Shown here: piece by piece, positions 45,144 through 54,014 of the stretch
Numbering within the stretch: position 1 is the stretch's first letter
How the letters are laid out: each line of letters starts with the position of its first letter
Assembly (NCBI GenBank): GCA_947567425.1
Contig: CANOLV010000002.1
Location: forward strand, 124,001-188,000
Direction of reading: 5' to 3'
Source: an uncultured Porphyromonadaceae bacterium
Lineage (GTDB): Bacteria > Bacteroidota > Bacteroidia > Bacteroidales > Muribaculaceae
Length of the DNA stretch: 64,000 bases
The notes under the pieces: generated by a model
Told to the model about the DNA's origin: nothing
What the model saw: the letters and a program-made list of their open reading frames with translations, nothing else
Databases searched by the model: none
Translations under genes and position numbers: made by a program

Positions 45144-46097
45144 CTACAGTGATTCCAGGATTCGTTTGAGCACTACTTCCGCCGAGATTTCGCGGTTGGC
45201 CGCTTCGGGAATTACAAGCGAACGCGGGCTTTCTATCACGTCGTCGCTTACGATCATGTTGCGTCTCACGGGCAGACAGTGCATGAAGAAGGCGTCGTTG
45301 GTGAGAGCCATCTTCTCGGCTGTTACAGTCCACGAACGGTCGGTGCTTAAGACCTTGCCGTAGTTGGGGTCGGCGTATGCGCTCCAGTTTTTGGCATATA
45401 CGAAGTCTGCGCCTTCGAGGGCTTTGTCCTGGTCATATTCCACACGTGCGTTGCCCACAAACTGCGGATCGAGCTCGTAGCCGTGGGGATGGGTGATGAC
45501 GAAGTCGTAGCCGGCGGCGTTCATCCATTCTGCAAATGAGTTGGGTACGGCCTGGGGCAGCGATTTGGGGTGGGGTGCCCATGTCATCACCACTTTGGGC
45601 CGGGCCGTGGTCTTGTGCTCCTCGATGGTGATCAGGTCGGCAAACGACTGCAGCGGGTGGCGGGTTGCCGCTTCCATCGAGAACACCGGACGGCCGGAGT
45701 AGCGGATAAACTGGTTGAGTATCTTTTCCTGATAGTCGTCGGCTTTCGACTGGAATTGGGCGAACGATCGCACTCCTATCACGTCGCAGTAGCAACCCAT
45801 TACGGGTATGGCTTCGAGCAGATGCTCGGGCTTGTCGCCGTCCATGATCACACCCCGTTCTGTCTCAAGTTTCCAGGCTCCCTGGTTGACATCCAGCACC
45901 ATTACGTTCATGCCGAGGTTCATAGCCGCTTTCTGCGTGCTGAGGCGTGTGCGTAGCGATGAATTGAAGAATATCATCAGCAGGGTCTTGTCCTGGCCGA
46001 GGTGCTTGTAGGCAAAACGGTTGTTCTTTACTTCGAGAGCCTCGCGGACAGCCGCGTCAAGCGGGCCTATGTCGTGTACGTTGGTGAAATTTCGCAT
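45144..46097 (-). CDS. argF': N-succinylornithine carbamoyltransferase (arginine biosynthesis)
   Basis: A 317-residue transcarbamylase. The carbamoyl phosphate loop is FNSSLRTRLSTQ, followed by HPLQSFADLITI, and the second site is HCLPVRRN. Instead of the usual ornithine-binding SMG loop it has the WxP-free form of acetyl/succinylornithine transcarbamylases, with VRSFAQFQ. Position 90 is Pro (in GDKPEHLL); the Bacteroides fragilis enzyme that prefers N-succinylornithine has Pro at 90, while the N-acetylornithine enzyme has Glu there. It makes N-succinylcitrulline. It has its own promoter and heads the operon. Confidence 0.9.
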   Translation of the reverse strand: MRNFTNVHDIGPLDAAVREALEVKNNRFAYKHLGQDKTLLMIFFNSSLRTRLSTQKAAMNLGMNVMVLDVNQGAWKLETERGVIMDGDKPEHLLEAIPVMGCYCDVIGVRSFAQFQSKADDYQEKILNQFIRYSGRPVFSMEAATRHPLQSFADLITIEEHKTTARPKVVMTWAPHPKSLPQAVPNSFAEWMNAAGYDFVITHPHGYELDPQFVGNARVEYDQDKALEGADFVYAKNWSAYADPNYGKVLSTDRSWTVTAEKMALTNDAFFMHCLPVRRNMIVSDDVIESPRSLVIPEAANREISAEVVLKRILESL

Positions 46098-46126
46098 CTT
46101 GTTATTGATGATAGTTGTTTATATTG

Positions 46127-46157
46127 CAAAATTACAAAGTTTTGCCGAAAAATCAAA
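46127..46157 (-). promoter_or_regulatory. Promoter for the succinylornithine transcarbamylase operon
   Basis: On the minus strand, TTTG (46157-46154), 19 bases, then TAATTTTG (46134-46127). The leader before the ATG at 46097 is about 24 bases. Confidence 0.7.
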
Positions 46158-46165
46158 AGCGGTGG

Positions 46166-49100
46166 TCAGGGAGCGGTGACGGCGATTTTGCGCGAGGCGC
46201 TTGTGTGGGTGGCGCCGTCGGCGGTGATGGTGGCGCGGTAGACGTATATGCCGCGTTGCACTCTCCGGCCGGCACTGTCGGTCAGGTCCCATTCGATGGG
46301 CGATGTCACGAACAGGTCGCTGCGTCCGCTTCTGCTCGCGCTCCATACAGTGCGCCCCATCAGGTCATATACTTTCAGGTCTACCTGGATGACTGCGTCC
46401 GGCCTGTTGTGCTTCACATAGAAGTTGGCGTGGTCGATGGCAGGATTGGCGTCGGAGTATAGCCCTACGATGGATGGTGCCTGTCCTTTTGACACTTTAA
46501 ATGCGATAGTCTCCTCGGCCATATTGTTGGCGGTATCCCATACCCTGAGTCTGAGGGTATGCTCTCCTTCGGCAAGCTCGGGCATCTGGTAGTAGACCGA
46601 GCCGGACTTGGAGCCGTCGGTTCCGGGAGTGTAGTACTGTACCACGTCGGGATAGCTCTTGGAGCCGTCGAGCTGGAGGCTGATCTGGTGGCCTATGCCC
46701 GCGCTTGATATGTTGATTCCGACATTGTCGCGAACACGCGCTATCACCATCGGAGTCTCGTTGACGGTGGCTCCTGTAGTAAAGCTTTCCGAGTTCAGGA
46801 CGAACAGCTCGATCACGGGTGGAGTGGTGTCCGTATTTTCCGATTCGTCGAAGCCGTAGACATAGAAGCTGCGGGTCACGGCCGACGCGTCGCATCCTGT
46901 CGAAGGGTCGTAGGCATAGACGTTGAGTGTGGCCTGACGGTAGTTGGATGCAATCTCTCCGGGCATGTCGACTTGAAGTGCAAACCGGCCTTCCTTGACT
47001 TCGCCACGTCCTATGAACAGGCGTTCGCCCATCTCTTCGATTATCGAGTCGGGTGCTTCGCCCCGGTGGTTGAGTGTCAGCGTGCTGTGCTCCGCGTCGT
47101 ATATGGTGTGGCTGGCTATGCCGTTGAATCCGGCGTCCACTTCCCCTTCGGCATCGAGCACGGCTCCCTCTATCGTGAGGCTTTGACGCGCTTTGACCAC
47201 GGGATAAGGTTCGTCGGAAAGGCTCTGGCCGGCTATTTTCGCTATGTCAACCGGTTGCACGGGTGTGGCGAGCCGCAGTGCCGGGTCGCCGAGCAGCACG
47301 TAGCGCAGTTTGTTGGTGTCGTTCACTCTCGGGCGCATGTTCTTGGACCGGCGCAGCATCTCGCCTAAGGCGAGCGACCGTCCGTCGGGCTCACGCTGGG
47401 TGACGGCCTGGGCCATGTCGAGCGACATATCCTCGTTCATCGAGATATACACCGGGCGGGTGGCCGCGATGGCACCTATGATGCCTTTGGGGTTGAAGAA
47501 CATGGTCTCCGCTCCTGAGCTGTTGGGATCGTCCCATTTAAGGAATGAGCATGTGGCTGCATACAGCATAGGCGTATGCTTGAAGTTGACGTTGTTGACG
47601 TCGTGCATTGTAAGCAGTCCCTCGCCGGTCCAGCTTACCGTGGTGGCATGGCCTATGTACCACCACCATACCGCCCCTTGGTTCAGAAGGCGCATCATGC
47701 GGTCGTGGGCTTCTTTGGCCACGTTGTCGATGAGCGGAAACGCATCGACATGGATTTTATGGTATACTGCCTGCGATCCGTAGCGCGTGGCGACCATCAG
47801 GTTATGGGACTTTTCCATCTGGTCGATATGGTCGCGTCTGTCTCCGTCGTCGGTGGCGAGCACCACGCGGTTTTTCCAGTCGTCCTTGTCGGTATCGGCG
47901 ATATATGTCCTGATTTTTTCCACCGCGGCGCGGGCTTCGGATGTCGAATTGACAGGAATCCTGCCTACACCGATGCAGTGGTAGTCGTTGCCGGGGGTGC
48001 GTCCTGAGCCTTCGCGGAGAAATGCGAGATAGTCCTCGGTGGTGTAGGATGAATTGTCCGACCCTCCGTGTATGGTCTGCCATTGAGGCAGTATGTTGTT
48101 TTTATTGTCGCGGGCCGTGGCCGAGATGGCGCGGTGGTCGCTTAACGCGCGGCCGAACATCAGTGCGTAGCGCAGTTTGCTGTCGGAGGTGTTTGTGCCA
48201 CCCCCTTTGTCCCATAGCATCTTGAGCATCTTGCGGAATGCATTGAAGTCGGGGGTTCCCGACGAGAATTCGTTGTATACCGATTCGTGGGTCACCACCA
48301 TCACCTCAAGCCCTTCGGAACTGCGGTGTATGTCGGCGAGCTGTTCGGCGTATGTCTGCCATTGAGGGAGAGTGAATATGACCATGTCCGGCACGTCGGC
48401 GCCGTGCAGATTCTGATTGGGGGCCGTACCGGCAAGCGCCGGTGCCGGAAGTGTCCCGTCAGGATTCCACGCCGTGTAGGTGCGCCACCCATGTTCGGTT
48501 GCCGTCCAGATTGCTGTGCCCTCCTTGATCGATGCTTTCACCTCTTTGATGTCCCAGGGTGAGGTGACATCCCATATCCGTGTGTTCTCTGTCGCTCCTG
48601 ACAGTGCCACTGCACCGGCGTCGGTGCGGAAGGTCAGTTGCGCTCCTTCGAGCCGCAGATGGCGGTTGTAGGTTATGAAGATATTGTCTAAACGTGCAAG
48701 TCTGACTATCGGTGACGCCGTGGCAAACCGGATGCCGAGCTTCAGGCGGTCGCCTTCAGCCTCCGTCTGCGACGATATGGCCGACAGGCGGTAGTGCAGG
48801 GCCGAGTCGTCGCCGGTGTTGGTGAGGGTGTTGGTGTTGTTGATGGGAAGGTCTGAACCGTTGACCGTGAAGGATACCGTGGATTTGTTTTCATTGGTCT
48901 TTATGGCGAAGTTGCAGTCTATCCACAATGAATTGTCGGAACGCCCGGGAAACCGGAAGTCGAAGGTCTGCGACCGGGTGTACATGAAGTCTTCGCCGAG
49001 AAACTCATGTCCGGTTCCGCCGGCCGACACAAGTTCCTGCTCGTGATATACTGTCTCCTTGAACGTTGTGGCCGCGTTGTTCCCCGAAGCGGGCGATGCC

Positions 49101-49549
49101 GTTGAGGGTATGGCGGTGTCGTCGCCGGTGTCCGACAGAAAGTAGAAAGCCTCCTGCGAATAGTAGTTGGGCATGCGGGTAAACCGTCCGTTGGTGCCGC
49201 GCGTCCAGCTTTCTGGGCCTTGGGCGTAGAATACGAGTCCGCGGGCGGTGGTTTCAGAAGCCGTCCGTGGCAGATCGTCGATATATGTCGACGACGTGAG
49301 TATGTCGGATATCGGGGCGCCTCCGTAGCCGTAGACCCTCACCTTGGATGGGTCTGTGAAGCCCCATTGCCGGAGCGTCGACGCAGGTATCTGGTACATT
49401 CCGCTTTCTGTCACCTTGATTTTGACCCATCGGCCTTCTGCGAGAGCCGAGACGGACCTGTAGGCCGTGCCCGGCTGCGCGGTGGCCGACAAGGCGCACA
49501 GTGCGGCTATAATGAGTTGGATATGGCGGATATATGATGGTAGGTTCAT
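46166..49549 (-). CDS. PorU-like type IX secretion sortase family protein (second copy)
   Basis: An 1127-residue exported protein. It opens with the PorU N-terminal pattern GRWVKIKVTESGMYQIPASTLRQWGFTDPSKV and YGYGG. The caspase-like domain has His634 in YIGHATTVSWTGEG and Cys667 in AATCSF, so the dyad is present. Ig-like domains follow, and the end is a type A C-terminal domain: VYDLMGRTVW, then RRVQRGIYVYRATITADG. This is closer to PorU than the copy at 29387. A neighbouring porV, usual in type IX loci, is not present. It stands alone. Confidence 0.82.
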   Translation of the reverse strand: MNLPSYIRHIQLIIAALCALSATAQPGTAYRSVSALAEGRWVKIKVTESGMYQIPASTLRQWGFTDPSKVRVYGYGGAPISDILTSSTYIDDLPRTASETTARGLVFYAQGPESWTRGTNGRFTRMPNYYSQEAFYFLSDTGDDTAIPSTASPASGNNAATTFKETVYHEQELVSAGGTGHEFLGEDFMYTRSQTFDFRFPGRSDNSLWIDCNFAIKTNENKSTVSFTVNGSDLPINNTNTLTNTGDDSALHYRLSAISSQTEAEGDRLKLGIRFATASPIVRLARLDNIFITYNRHLRLEGAQLTFRTDAGAVALSGATENTRIWDVTSPWDIKEVKASIKEGTAIWTATEHGWRTYTAWNPDGTLPAPALAGTAPNQNLHGADVPDMVIFTLPQWQTYAEQLADIHRSSEGLEVMVVTHESVYNEFSSGTPDFNAFRKMLKMLWDKGGGTNTSDSKLRYALMFGRALSDHRAISATARDNKNNILPQWQTIHGGSDNSSYTTEDYLAFLREGSGRTPGNDYHCIGVGRIPVNSTSEARAAVEKIRTYIADTDKDDWKNRVVLATDDGDRRDHIDQMEKSHNLMVATRYGSQAVYHKIHVDAFPLIDNVAKEAHDRMMRLLNQGAVWWWYIGHATTVSWTGEGLLTMHDVNNVNFKHTPMLYAATCSFLKWDDPNSSGAETMFFNPKGIIGAIAATRPVYISMNEDMSLDMAQAVTQREPDGRSLALGEMLRRSKNMRPRVNDTNKLRYVLLGDPALRLATPVQPVDIAKIAGQSLSDEPYPVVKARQSLTIEGAVLDAEGEVDAGFNGIASHTIYDAEHSTLTLNHRGEAPDSIIEEMGERLFIGRGEVKEGRFALQVDMPGEIASNYRQATLNVYAYDPSTGCDASAVTRSFYVYGFDESENTDTTPPVIELFVLNSESFTTGATVNETPMVIARVRDNVGINISSAGIGHQISLQLDGSKSYPDVVQYYTPGTDGSKSGSVYYQMPELAEGEHTLRLRVWDTANNMAEETIAFKVSKGQAPSIVGLYSDANPAIDHANFYVKHNRPDAVIQVDLKVYDLMGRTVWSASRSGRSDLFVTSPIEWDLTDSAGRRVQRGIYVYRATITADGATHTSASRKIAVTAP

Positions 49550-49670
49550 TGCGGTTCTGGTTTTTAGAGCCTGTCATTAGAGAGATAATCCCTTAATTTT
49601 AAGAACGTGCTTAAGGGCTGAATATTGTATGCGCATTCGGGATGGCGTTGAAGCCGGACGGATAGGAATC

Positions 49671-49705
49671 AAAAAAGGTCTATCCTTCACGGACAGACCT
49701 TTTTT
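49671..49705 (-). terminator. Terminator of the tRNA pair
   Basis: AAAAAAGGTCT pairs with AGACCTTTTTT around an inner loop; read on the minus strand the stem is followed by a T run, directly after tRNA-Gly. Confidence 0.85.
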
Positions 49706-49706
49706 G

Positions 49707-49779
49707 AGCGGAAGACGAGGCTCAAACTCGCGACCCTCAGCTTGGAAGGCTGATGCTCTATCAACTGAGCTACTTCCGC
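49707..49779 (-). tRNA. tRNA-Gly (anticodon TCC)
   Basis: A 73-base tRNA: acceptor GCGGAAG/CTTCCGC with discriminator T, D arm GCTC/GAGC, anticodon loop CTTCCAA giving TCC (reads GGA/GGG), T arm GCGAG/CTCGT with TTTGAGC. CCA is not encoded. Confidence 0.93.
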
Positions 49780-49787
49780 ATAATTTG

Positions 49788-49870
49788 TGGGCGAAGATGG
49801 ATTCGAACCACCGAAGGTATAAACCAGCAGATTTACAGTCTGCCCCATTTGGCCACTCTGGTATTCGCCC
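49788..49870 (-). tRNA. tRNA-Tyr (anticodon GTA)
   Basis: An 83-base class II tRNA: acceptor GGGCGAA/TTCGCCC with discriminator A, anticodon stem CAGA/TCTG with loop CTGTAAA giving GTA, a long variable arm and T loop GTTCGAATCC. It lies 8 bases before tRNA-Gly, and the two share one transcript. Confidence 0.94.
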
Positions 49871-49899
49871 GTTTGGTGTGCTAATTCCAAATTAGCGCA

Positions 49900-49930
49900 C
49901 AAAGGTAATGATAATTATTTTACCGCGCAA
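49900..49930 (-). promoter_or_regulatory. Promoter for the tRNA-Tyr/tRNA-Gly pair
   Basis: On the minus strand TTG (49930-49928), 20 bases, then TACCTTTG (49907-49900). The -33 element lies inside the last codons of ribH. Confidence 0.65.
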
Positions 49931-50388
49931 GAAAAATCGACCATTTTTATCGCGGCTTCGGCCGCTTCCGCACCTTTGTTGCCGAGGCATCCTCCGGCAC
50001 GGTCGATGGCATCCTGCTCGGTGTCTACGGTCAATACTCCGAATATCACCGGTTTGGAGCCTCTGGCGTTAAGTTCGGTTACTCCTGCTGTGACGCTCTG
50101 GCACACATAGTCGAAGTGAGGTGTGCCACCACGGATCACGCATCCGAACACCATCACGGCATCGTACTTGTCAAGTACGCGCGCGGCGCCGAAAGTCAGC
50201 TCCACGGCGCCCGGCACATGATATGTGTCGAAGTCCACGTTGTTGGCCTTGAGTACCTGGCAGGCTCCCTCGGTGAGGGCTTCTGTGATGTGGGAATTCC
50301 ATTCGGCGGTGATGATGGCCATCTTTGTTCCCTCTTTCAGTGCGGGCAGATTCCCCTTCGGGGCTCCTGTTGAGAGTGCTGTTGACAT
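49915..50388 (-). CDS. ribH: 6,7-dimethyl-8-ribityllumazine synthase
   Basis: A 157-residue protein of normal length. It has IITAEWNSHITEALTEGA, PGAVELTFGA (substrate binding) and GCVIRGGTPHFDYVCQSVTAGV, with the catalytic His in PHFDYV. It condenses a pyrimidinedione with dihydroxybutanone phosphate in riboflavin synthesis and forms large shells of 60 subunits or pentamers. It lies 23 bp after the PfkB kinase gene. Confidence 0.96.
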   Translation of the reverse strand: MSTALSTGAPKGNLPALKEGTKMAIITAEWNSHITEALTEGACQVLKANNVDFDTYHVPGAVELTFGAARVLDKYDAVMVFGCVIRGGTPHFDYVCQSVTAGVTELNARGSKPVIFGVLTVDTEQDAIDRAGGCLGNKGAEAAEAAIKMVDFSCAVK

Positions 50389-50411
50389 ATATGGGGGTGT
50401 TTAGAGTGTGT

Positions 50412-51287
50412 CTAAATATTGTTTTCTGCAAAGGACTTTGCTTCCTGTATGATTTTCACTGCGGTCTCATTCTCGATATTGTCGATAGTGGCCGAGGTGA
50501 CGTCGTTCTTTATGAGCGCATCGATTATGCCGGCCACAAATGCCGCGAACCAATGGCGGTTTTCCTGGCGTTGGCCGGCGTTGGCCTTGTCGACCGACTT
50601 GCGGTGGAAGAAATCGAGCGAGCCTGTCGGGCTGTCGTAGTTGACCATATTGAATGAGTAGAAGCTTACGTGGTCGCTGAAAGCCTTGGCCGCATTCTCT
50701 TTGTTGAATATGTCGCGGAGGTCGGCGGTCCGGGTCACTACTATGTTCGACGATTCGAAATTCTCGAGTATGGCCGGCATTACTTTGGTGATGCGGTGCA
50801 CGCGGTTCATATCGAAGTTGGGCACATAGACCACTATGGCATGGCGTTCGGCCGCATACTTGACTATGTCGTAGATGCGGTCATGTCCGCGCGGGTCCAC
50901 GCAGTAGTTGCCTCCGAACACTAATATGTCGTCCGGGTCGATTCTGGGCCAGACCACTCCGAAACTTTCAAGCGGATAGCTGCCGTAGCGCACAGATGAT
51001 CCGGTCTGCCCCTCGGCTCCGTTGAATATCAGTTTCACGGGGGTGGTCCCTTCTGTGTACCGGTCGATCGAGCGCACGTCCACGCCGTTGGACTGCAGGA
51101 AGTTCACGATGATGTCACCGACGTGGTCATTGGCCGCCTCGCTGACGAAGCTTACCTGCCGCCCGTCTGATCCGAGTCGGGCCGCCGCGTTGAGCAGCAC
51201 TCCTCCTGGAAATGATTCTCCGGGAATGTCGTCGGTGAATAGAATCTCAAGAGAGCTTTCGCCGATTATGATGATTTTTCTGTCCAT
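50412..51287 (-). CDS. PfkB-family carbohydrate kinase
   Basis: A protein of 291 residues. The ATG at 51287 (MDRKIIIIGESSLEILF) is chosen; the longer frame from 51371 would run into the isomerase gene. PfkB features: IIIIGESSLEI, FPGGVLLNAAARLGSDGRQV, then the C-terminal region where the usual GAGD motif reads FAAFVAGIIDAL. Loss of the clear GAGD Asp raises doubt about normal catalysis. It follows the KdsD-like isomerase by 7 bp and precedes ribH, so a sugar kinase linked to Kdo or a pentose is possible. Confidence 0.75.
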   Translation of the reverse strand: MDRKIIIIGESSLEILFTDDIPGESFPGGVLLNAAARLGSDGRQVSFVSEAANDHVGDIIVNFLQSNGVDVRSIDRYTEGTTPVKLIFNGAEGQTGSSVRYGSYPLESFGVVWPRIDPDDILVFGGNYCVDPRGHDRIYDIVKYAAERHAIVVYVPNFDMNRVHRITKVMPAILENFESSNIVVTRTADLRDIFNKENAAKAFSDHVSFYSFNMVNYDSPTGSLDFFHRKSVDKANAGQRQENRHWFAAFVAGIIDALIKNDVTSATIDNIENETAVKIIQEAKSFAENNI

Positions 51288-51294
51288 AATTGTT

Positions 51295-51927
51295 TTATTT
51301 CTCCTCGGTCCTCTCGCCGCGCGATACTGAACCGAGATATCCGCCATGGTGACGTTTGGCGTAATCCTCACGGGTGAATCCTGTAAGCCGCATCACGTTG
51401 ACCACGAGCACGTCGCCTATGACGGTCATCATGGTGGTGGATGTGGTGGGGGTCAGTCCGAGCGGACATACTTCAGGAGCGCCTCCGGTCGACAGTGTGG
51501 CGTCGGCCATAGAGCTTAACTCGCTGTCGGGATTGCCGGTGATGACGATCATCGGGATCTGGGGATAAAGGTTGCGGGTCAGATGTACCAGATCGATGAT
51601 CTCGCGCGTCTTGCCGGAATTGCTGATCAGCAGCATGACATCGTTTGGCTGAAGCACTCCGAGGTCGCCGTGCTGTGCCTCCGACGGATGCAGGTTGACT
51701 GCCGGTGTGCCGGTCGACGAGAATGTGGTGGCGATGTTCATGGCTATCTGTCCGGCCTTGCCCATTCCGGAAGTGACGACTTTTCCGTTAAGTCCGTGGA
51801 CATTGCGGATGATGATATCGACAGCCTTGTCATAATCGTCGGTTATAGGTATCGAGGCTATGGCACGGCTCTCGCTGTCAAGGATTTGACGCATGGATTG
51901 CTGTATGTCGGTCATATCGGTAATCAT
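51295..51927 (-). CDS. kdsD: SIS-domain sugar phosphate isomerase (KdsD-like arabinose 5-phosphate isomerase)
   Basis: A 210-residue protein with only the SIS domain: GKVVTSGMGKAGQIAMNIATTFSSTGTPAVNLHPSEAQHGDLG, then ISNSGKTREIIDL. KdsD usually carries two CBS domains; short SIS-only forms are known in Bacteroides and still isomerise ribulose 5-phosphate to arabinose 5-phosphate, the first step to Kdo of the lipid A core. The His in LHPSEAQHGDLG fits the catalytic His. It leads a kinase-ribH operon. Confidence 0.85.
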   Translation of the reverse strand: MITDMTDIQQSMRQILDSESRAIASIPITDDYDKAVDIIIRNVHGLNGKVVTSGMGKAGQIAMNIATTFSSTGTPAVNLHPSEAQHGDLGVLQPNDVMLLISNSGKTREIIDLVHLTRNLYPQIPMIVITGNPDSELSSMADATLSTGGAPEVCPLGLTPTTSTTMMTVIGDVLVVNVMRLTGFTREDYAKRHHGGYLGSVSRGERTEEK

Positions 51928-52132
51928 TATTAAGCCTACAAACTTAATTAAAATATCTCAGATATCAATAGCCTGTGGCATTTAATATGTGGCGACTCAG
52001 TTGATTTTTGATTGTTTTTTTGTTGTCTTTTCGGTTGCATACTCTCAACTGGCAAGTGCATAATTAGCGACTTGTCCTTACAAACTTAGAAATACTTTCA
52101 TGCCATGTATTTTTGTTATTCGGCTATTATGT

Positions 52133-52693
52133 TTATGGGTACAACTCGGGGTGGGTCCAATCAAGTGAAATGCCATTAGCAACCAGCCATTCCGCAACTG
52201 TCAGATGTTTAATCCCTAAGATTTCACATATTGCAGGAAGTTTCTTGAAGACTTTGCCGTCATTGCTTAACATGGTCTCTTCTGTAATCACGACGGGTTC
52301 TTTGTCCATATTATTTAGAGCGTAATACAGCAATTTTGCATCCCCGGTTGTCATATATTGAGTTTTCTGTATAGCAAATGCTTCGGGATTCAATTTCTTC
52401 TTTTGAAGAGTAACGCAAAAGTTGTGATCTAACATATTGCTAAATTTTTTAGCGGAAGGTGGTGTAAGATCGGTGTCATTATATCGCAGTTTGCTGTCAT
52501 TCAAAAACTCCATAAGTTCTAATGCTATACCTTTTTGTGTGCGGGAAGTTTCCAAATGAATAGTACTCAAAAATACAAGCTCCCCGGAGCGCAATTTAGT
52601 TTCAACAAAGCGTAATAATTTTATCTCATCCTTGATGGGGAGATAATAACGAGCAATAGCTACTAATGAACTGGTATCAATAATCCCAATCAT
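52133..52693 (-). CDS. PIN-like (DUF4411) toxin-type protein
   Basis: A 186-residue protein that starts MIGIIDTSSLVAIARYYLP, the DUF4411 PIN-like opening with an acidic residue at 6; ETSRTQKG and TTGDAKLLYYAL carry further acids as in PIN nucleases. Such proteins form toxin-antitoxin-like pairs with ImmA/IrrE proteins. Its first four bases overlap the ImmA gene (ATGA). The gene is AT-rich compared with its surroundings. Confidence 0.75.
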   Translation of the reverse strand: MIGIIDTSSLVAIARYYLPIKDEIKLLRFVETKLRSGELVFLSTIHLETSRTQKGIALELMEFLNDSKLRYNDTDLTPPSAKKFSNMLDHNFCVTLQKKKLNPEAFAIQKTQYMTTGDAKLLYYALNNMDKEPVVITEETMLSNDGKVFKKLPAICEILGIKHLTVAEWLVANGISLDWTHPELYP

Positions 52694-53829
52694 AGATACT
52701 TGCCAATTTGTTTTGGGGGTATTTTCAACTGTTCACAGAAAGATGCTTCTGAAACCAGTCCATTATAAAAAGCATGTTGCATCGTTTCCATGTAAAGAGG
52801 TGAAACGATTGGCTTAGGAGCGCGGGCGTTGGAGGATTTTCCCTTCTGCTCTTCTTTTAGTTCTCGTTGTTTTTCCGCATATTCTTCTTCTAATGTACGT
52901 ATAATACCACGATAGTAAGGCATTGGGACTATTTTTTTGTACGCCAACCTTGTATACCAAGCCATTTTGCTGATATGTGTAGATTGGGACAATTTGTCAA
53001 TTGTGAAATTTACGTCCTCAGAATAAGAATTATATTTATCCAATTCTTTTACTGCATCTCCGGCAATCAGATAAAAAGCAAAGTCATTACACCACCGCTC
53101 AACTTTGTTAGATACGCGATTCCTTTCAACCTTGGACATGTCAAGAGCTTCTATATCCTCAACGCCTAAAAGATAGTGTCCAATCTCATGCGCAAGAGTA
53201 AAAATTTCGCGCTTATAAGACTTTTGGCGTTTAAGCACTATTACATTGGGGTCTATATAGAAACCATCAATTGTGGCTTTTTCTCGTTTATTCCAAGTTT
53301 CAACGAACTCAAAAACATATACATTTATTTCAGCCAAGTGAGCAATCATTTCCTTTAGGAACTCACGATGATCCTTGATGTTTCTTTCAGGAATGAGAAT
53401 AGACCTAACTTTATCAGCAACTTCTTTTGGATTGCACTCGATAGTAAAGGTATTATGCAACTGATACTCTAAAGTAAGTGTATCAGTTAATGTACGGTAT
53501 CCATCTAATAAACTCTTAAGTGACTCAAAAGAATCTACAATACGCTTGTCCTCGATAGAAAGCACTGATTGAAATCTGGATTTCCTAAAGAATACTTTTG
53601 TTCTCTGGTTGAATTCTATTGGTGAAAAATCTAAGTAAAACGACAATCCTTTATGGAATATTTCATCAATTCGTTTGAGCAGCGAAATTTTGATTTCCTC
53701 ACAATAAATATCATTAATTGAGACAAGTTTCTTTCTTCCCTCATTTAATGATGACAACAATTCATCTTTGCTCATGCTAAAAAGCGCAAGCAGATAATCT
53801 AATCTTTCTTTATTGAATTGAGTTGTCAA
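52690..53829 (-). CDS. ImmA/IrrE-family metallopeptidase
   Basis: A 379-residue protein with the zinc motif HEIGH (His214, Glu215, His218) preceded by KREIFTLA, the ImmA/IrrE pattern. The N-terminal 120 residues are helical (KERLDYLLALFSMSKDELLSSL); I cannot confirm a working helix-turn-helix there. ImmA/IrrE proteins cut repressors, and in pairs with DUF4411 they probably restrain the toxin. The pair overlaps by four bases. No tRNA, integrase or direct repeats bracket it. Confidence 0.85.
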   Translation of the reverse strand: MTTQFNKERLDYLLALFSMSKDELLSSLNEGRKKLVSINDIYCEEIKISLLKRIDEIFHKGLSFYLDFSPIEFNQRTKVFFRKSRFQSVLSIEDKRIVDSFESLKSLLDGYRTLTDTLTLEYQLHNTFTIECNPKEVADKVRSILIPERNIKDHREFLKEMIAHLAEINVYVFEFVETWNKREKATIDGFYIDPNVIVLKRQKSYKREIFTLAHEIGHYLLGVEDIEALDMSKVERNRVSNKVERWCNDFAFYLIAGDAVKELDKYNSYSEDVNFTIDKLSQSTHISKMAWYTRLAYKKIVPMPYYRGIIRTLEEEYAEKQRELKEEQKGKSSNARAPKPIVSPLYMETMQHAFYNGLVSEASFCEQLKIPPKQIGKYL

Positions 53830-53946
53830 TCTATGCTTTTTACTGTTAGAGGTTACTATTAGTTATGCAAAAGTACAAAAATATGAAGTGGCAGGCATGA
53901 GTTTTTAATAAAAAAGTCACTTCACAGCATTTTTTGACCAATTTAA

Positions 53947-53990
53947 CCGATGCCCCGCAGAGGGGCATCGGTCGGTCTGCTTTTTTATGT
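53947..53990. terminator. Terminator between the ImmA gene and recA
   Basis: CCGATGCCCC and GGGGCATCGG form a perfect ten-base stem with a five-base loop; a TTTTTTA run follows on the plus side. It is placed right after the recA end, on the minus strand. Confidence 0.65.
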
Positions 53991-54014
53991 TGACGGCTAT
54001 GCCGCGGCGATGCT

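Noticed and set aside
49671-49705. Perfect inverted repeat as a transposon end or att site next to tRNA genes
   Set aside because: It directly follows tRNA-Gly with a T run in the right direction, as for a terminator; no integrase or duplicated tRNA end is nearby.
52133-53829. Integrative element around the PIN/ImmA pair
   Set aside because: No integrase, transposase, flanking repeats or tRNA end could be found; only the composition suggests transfer.
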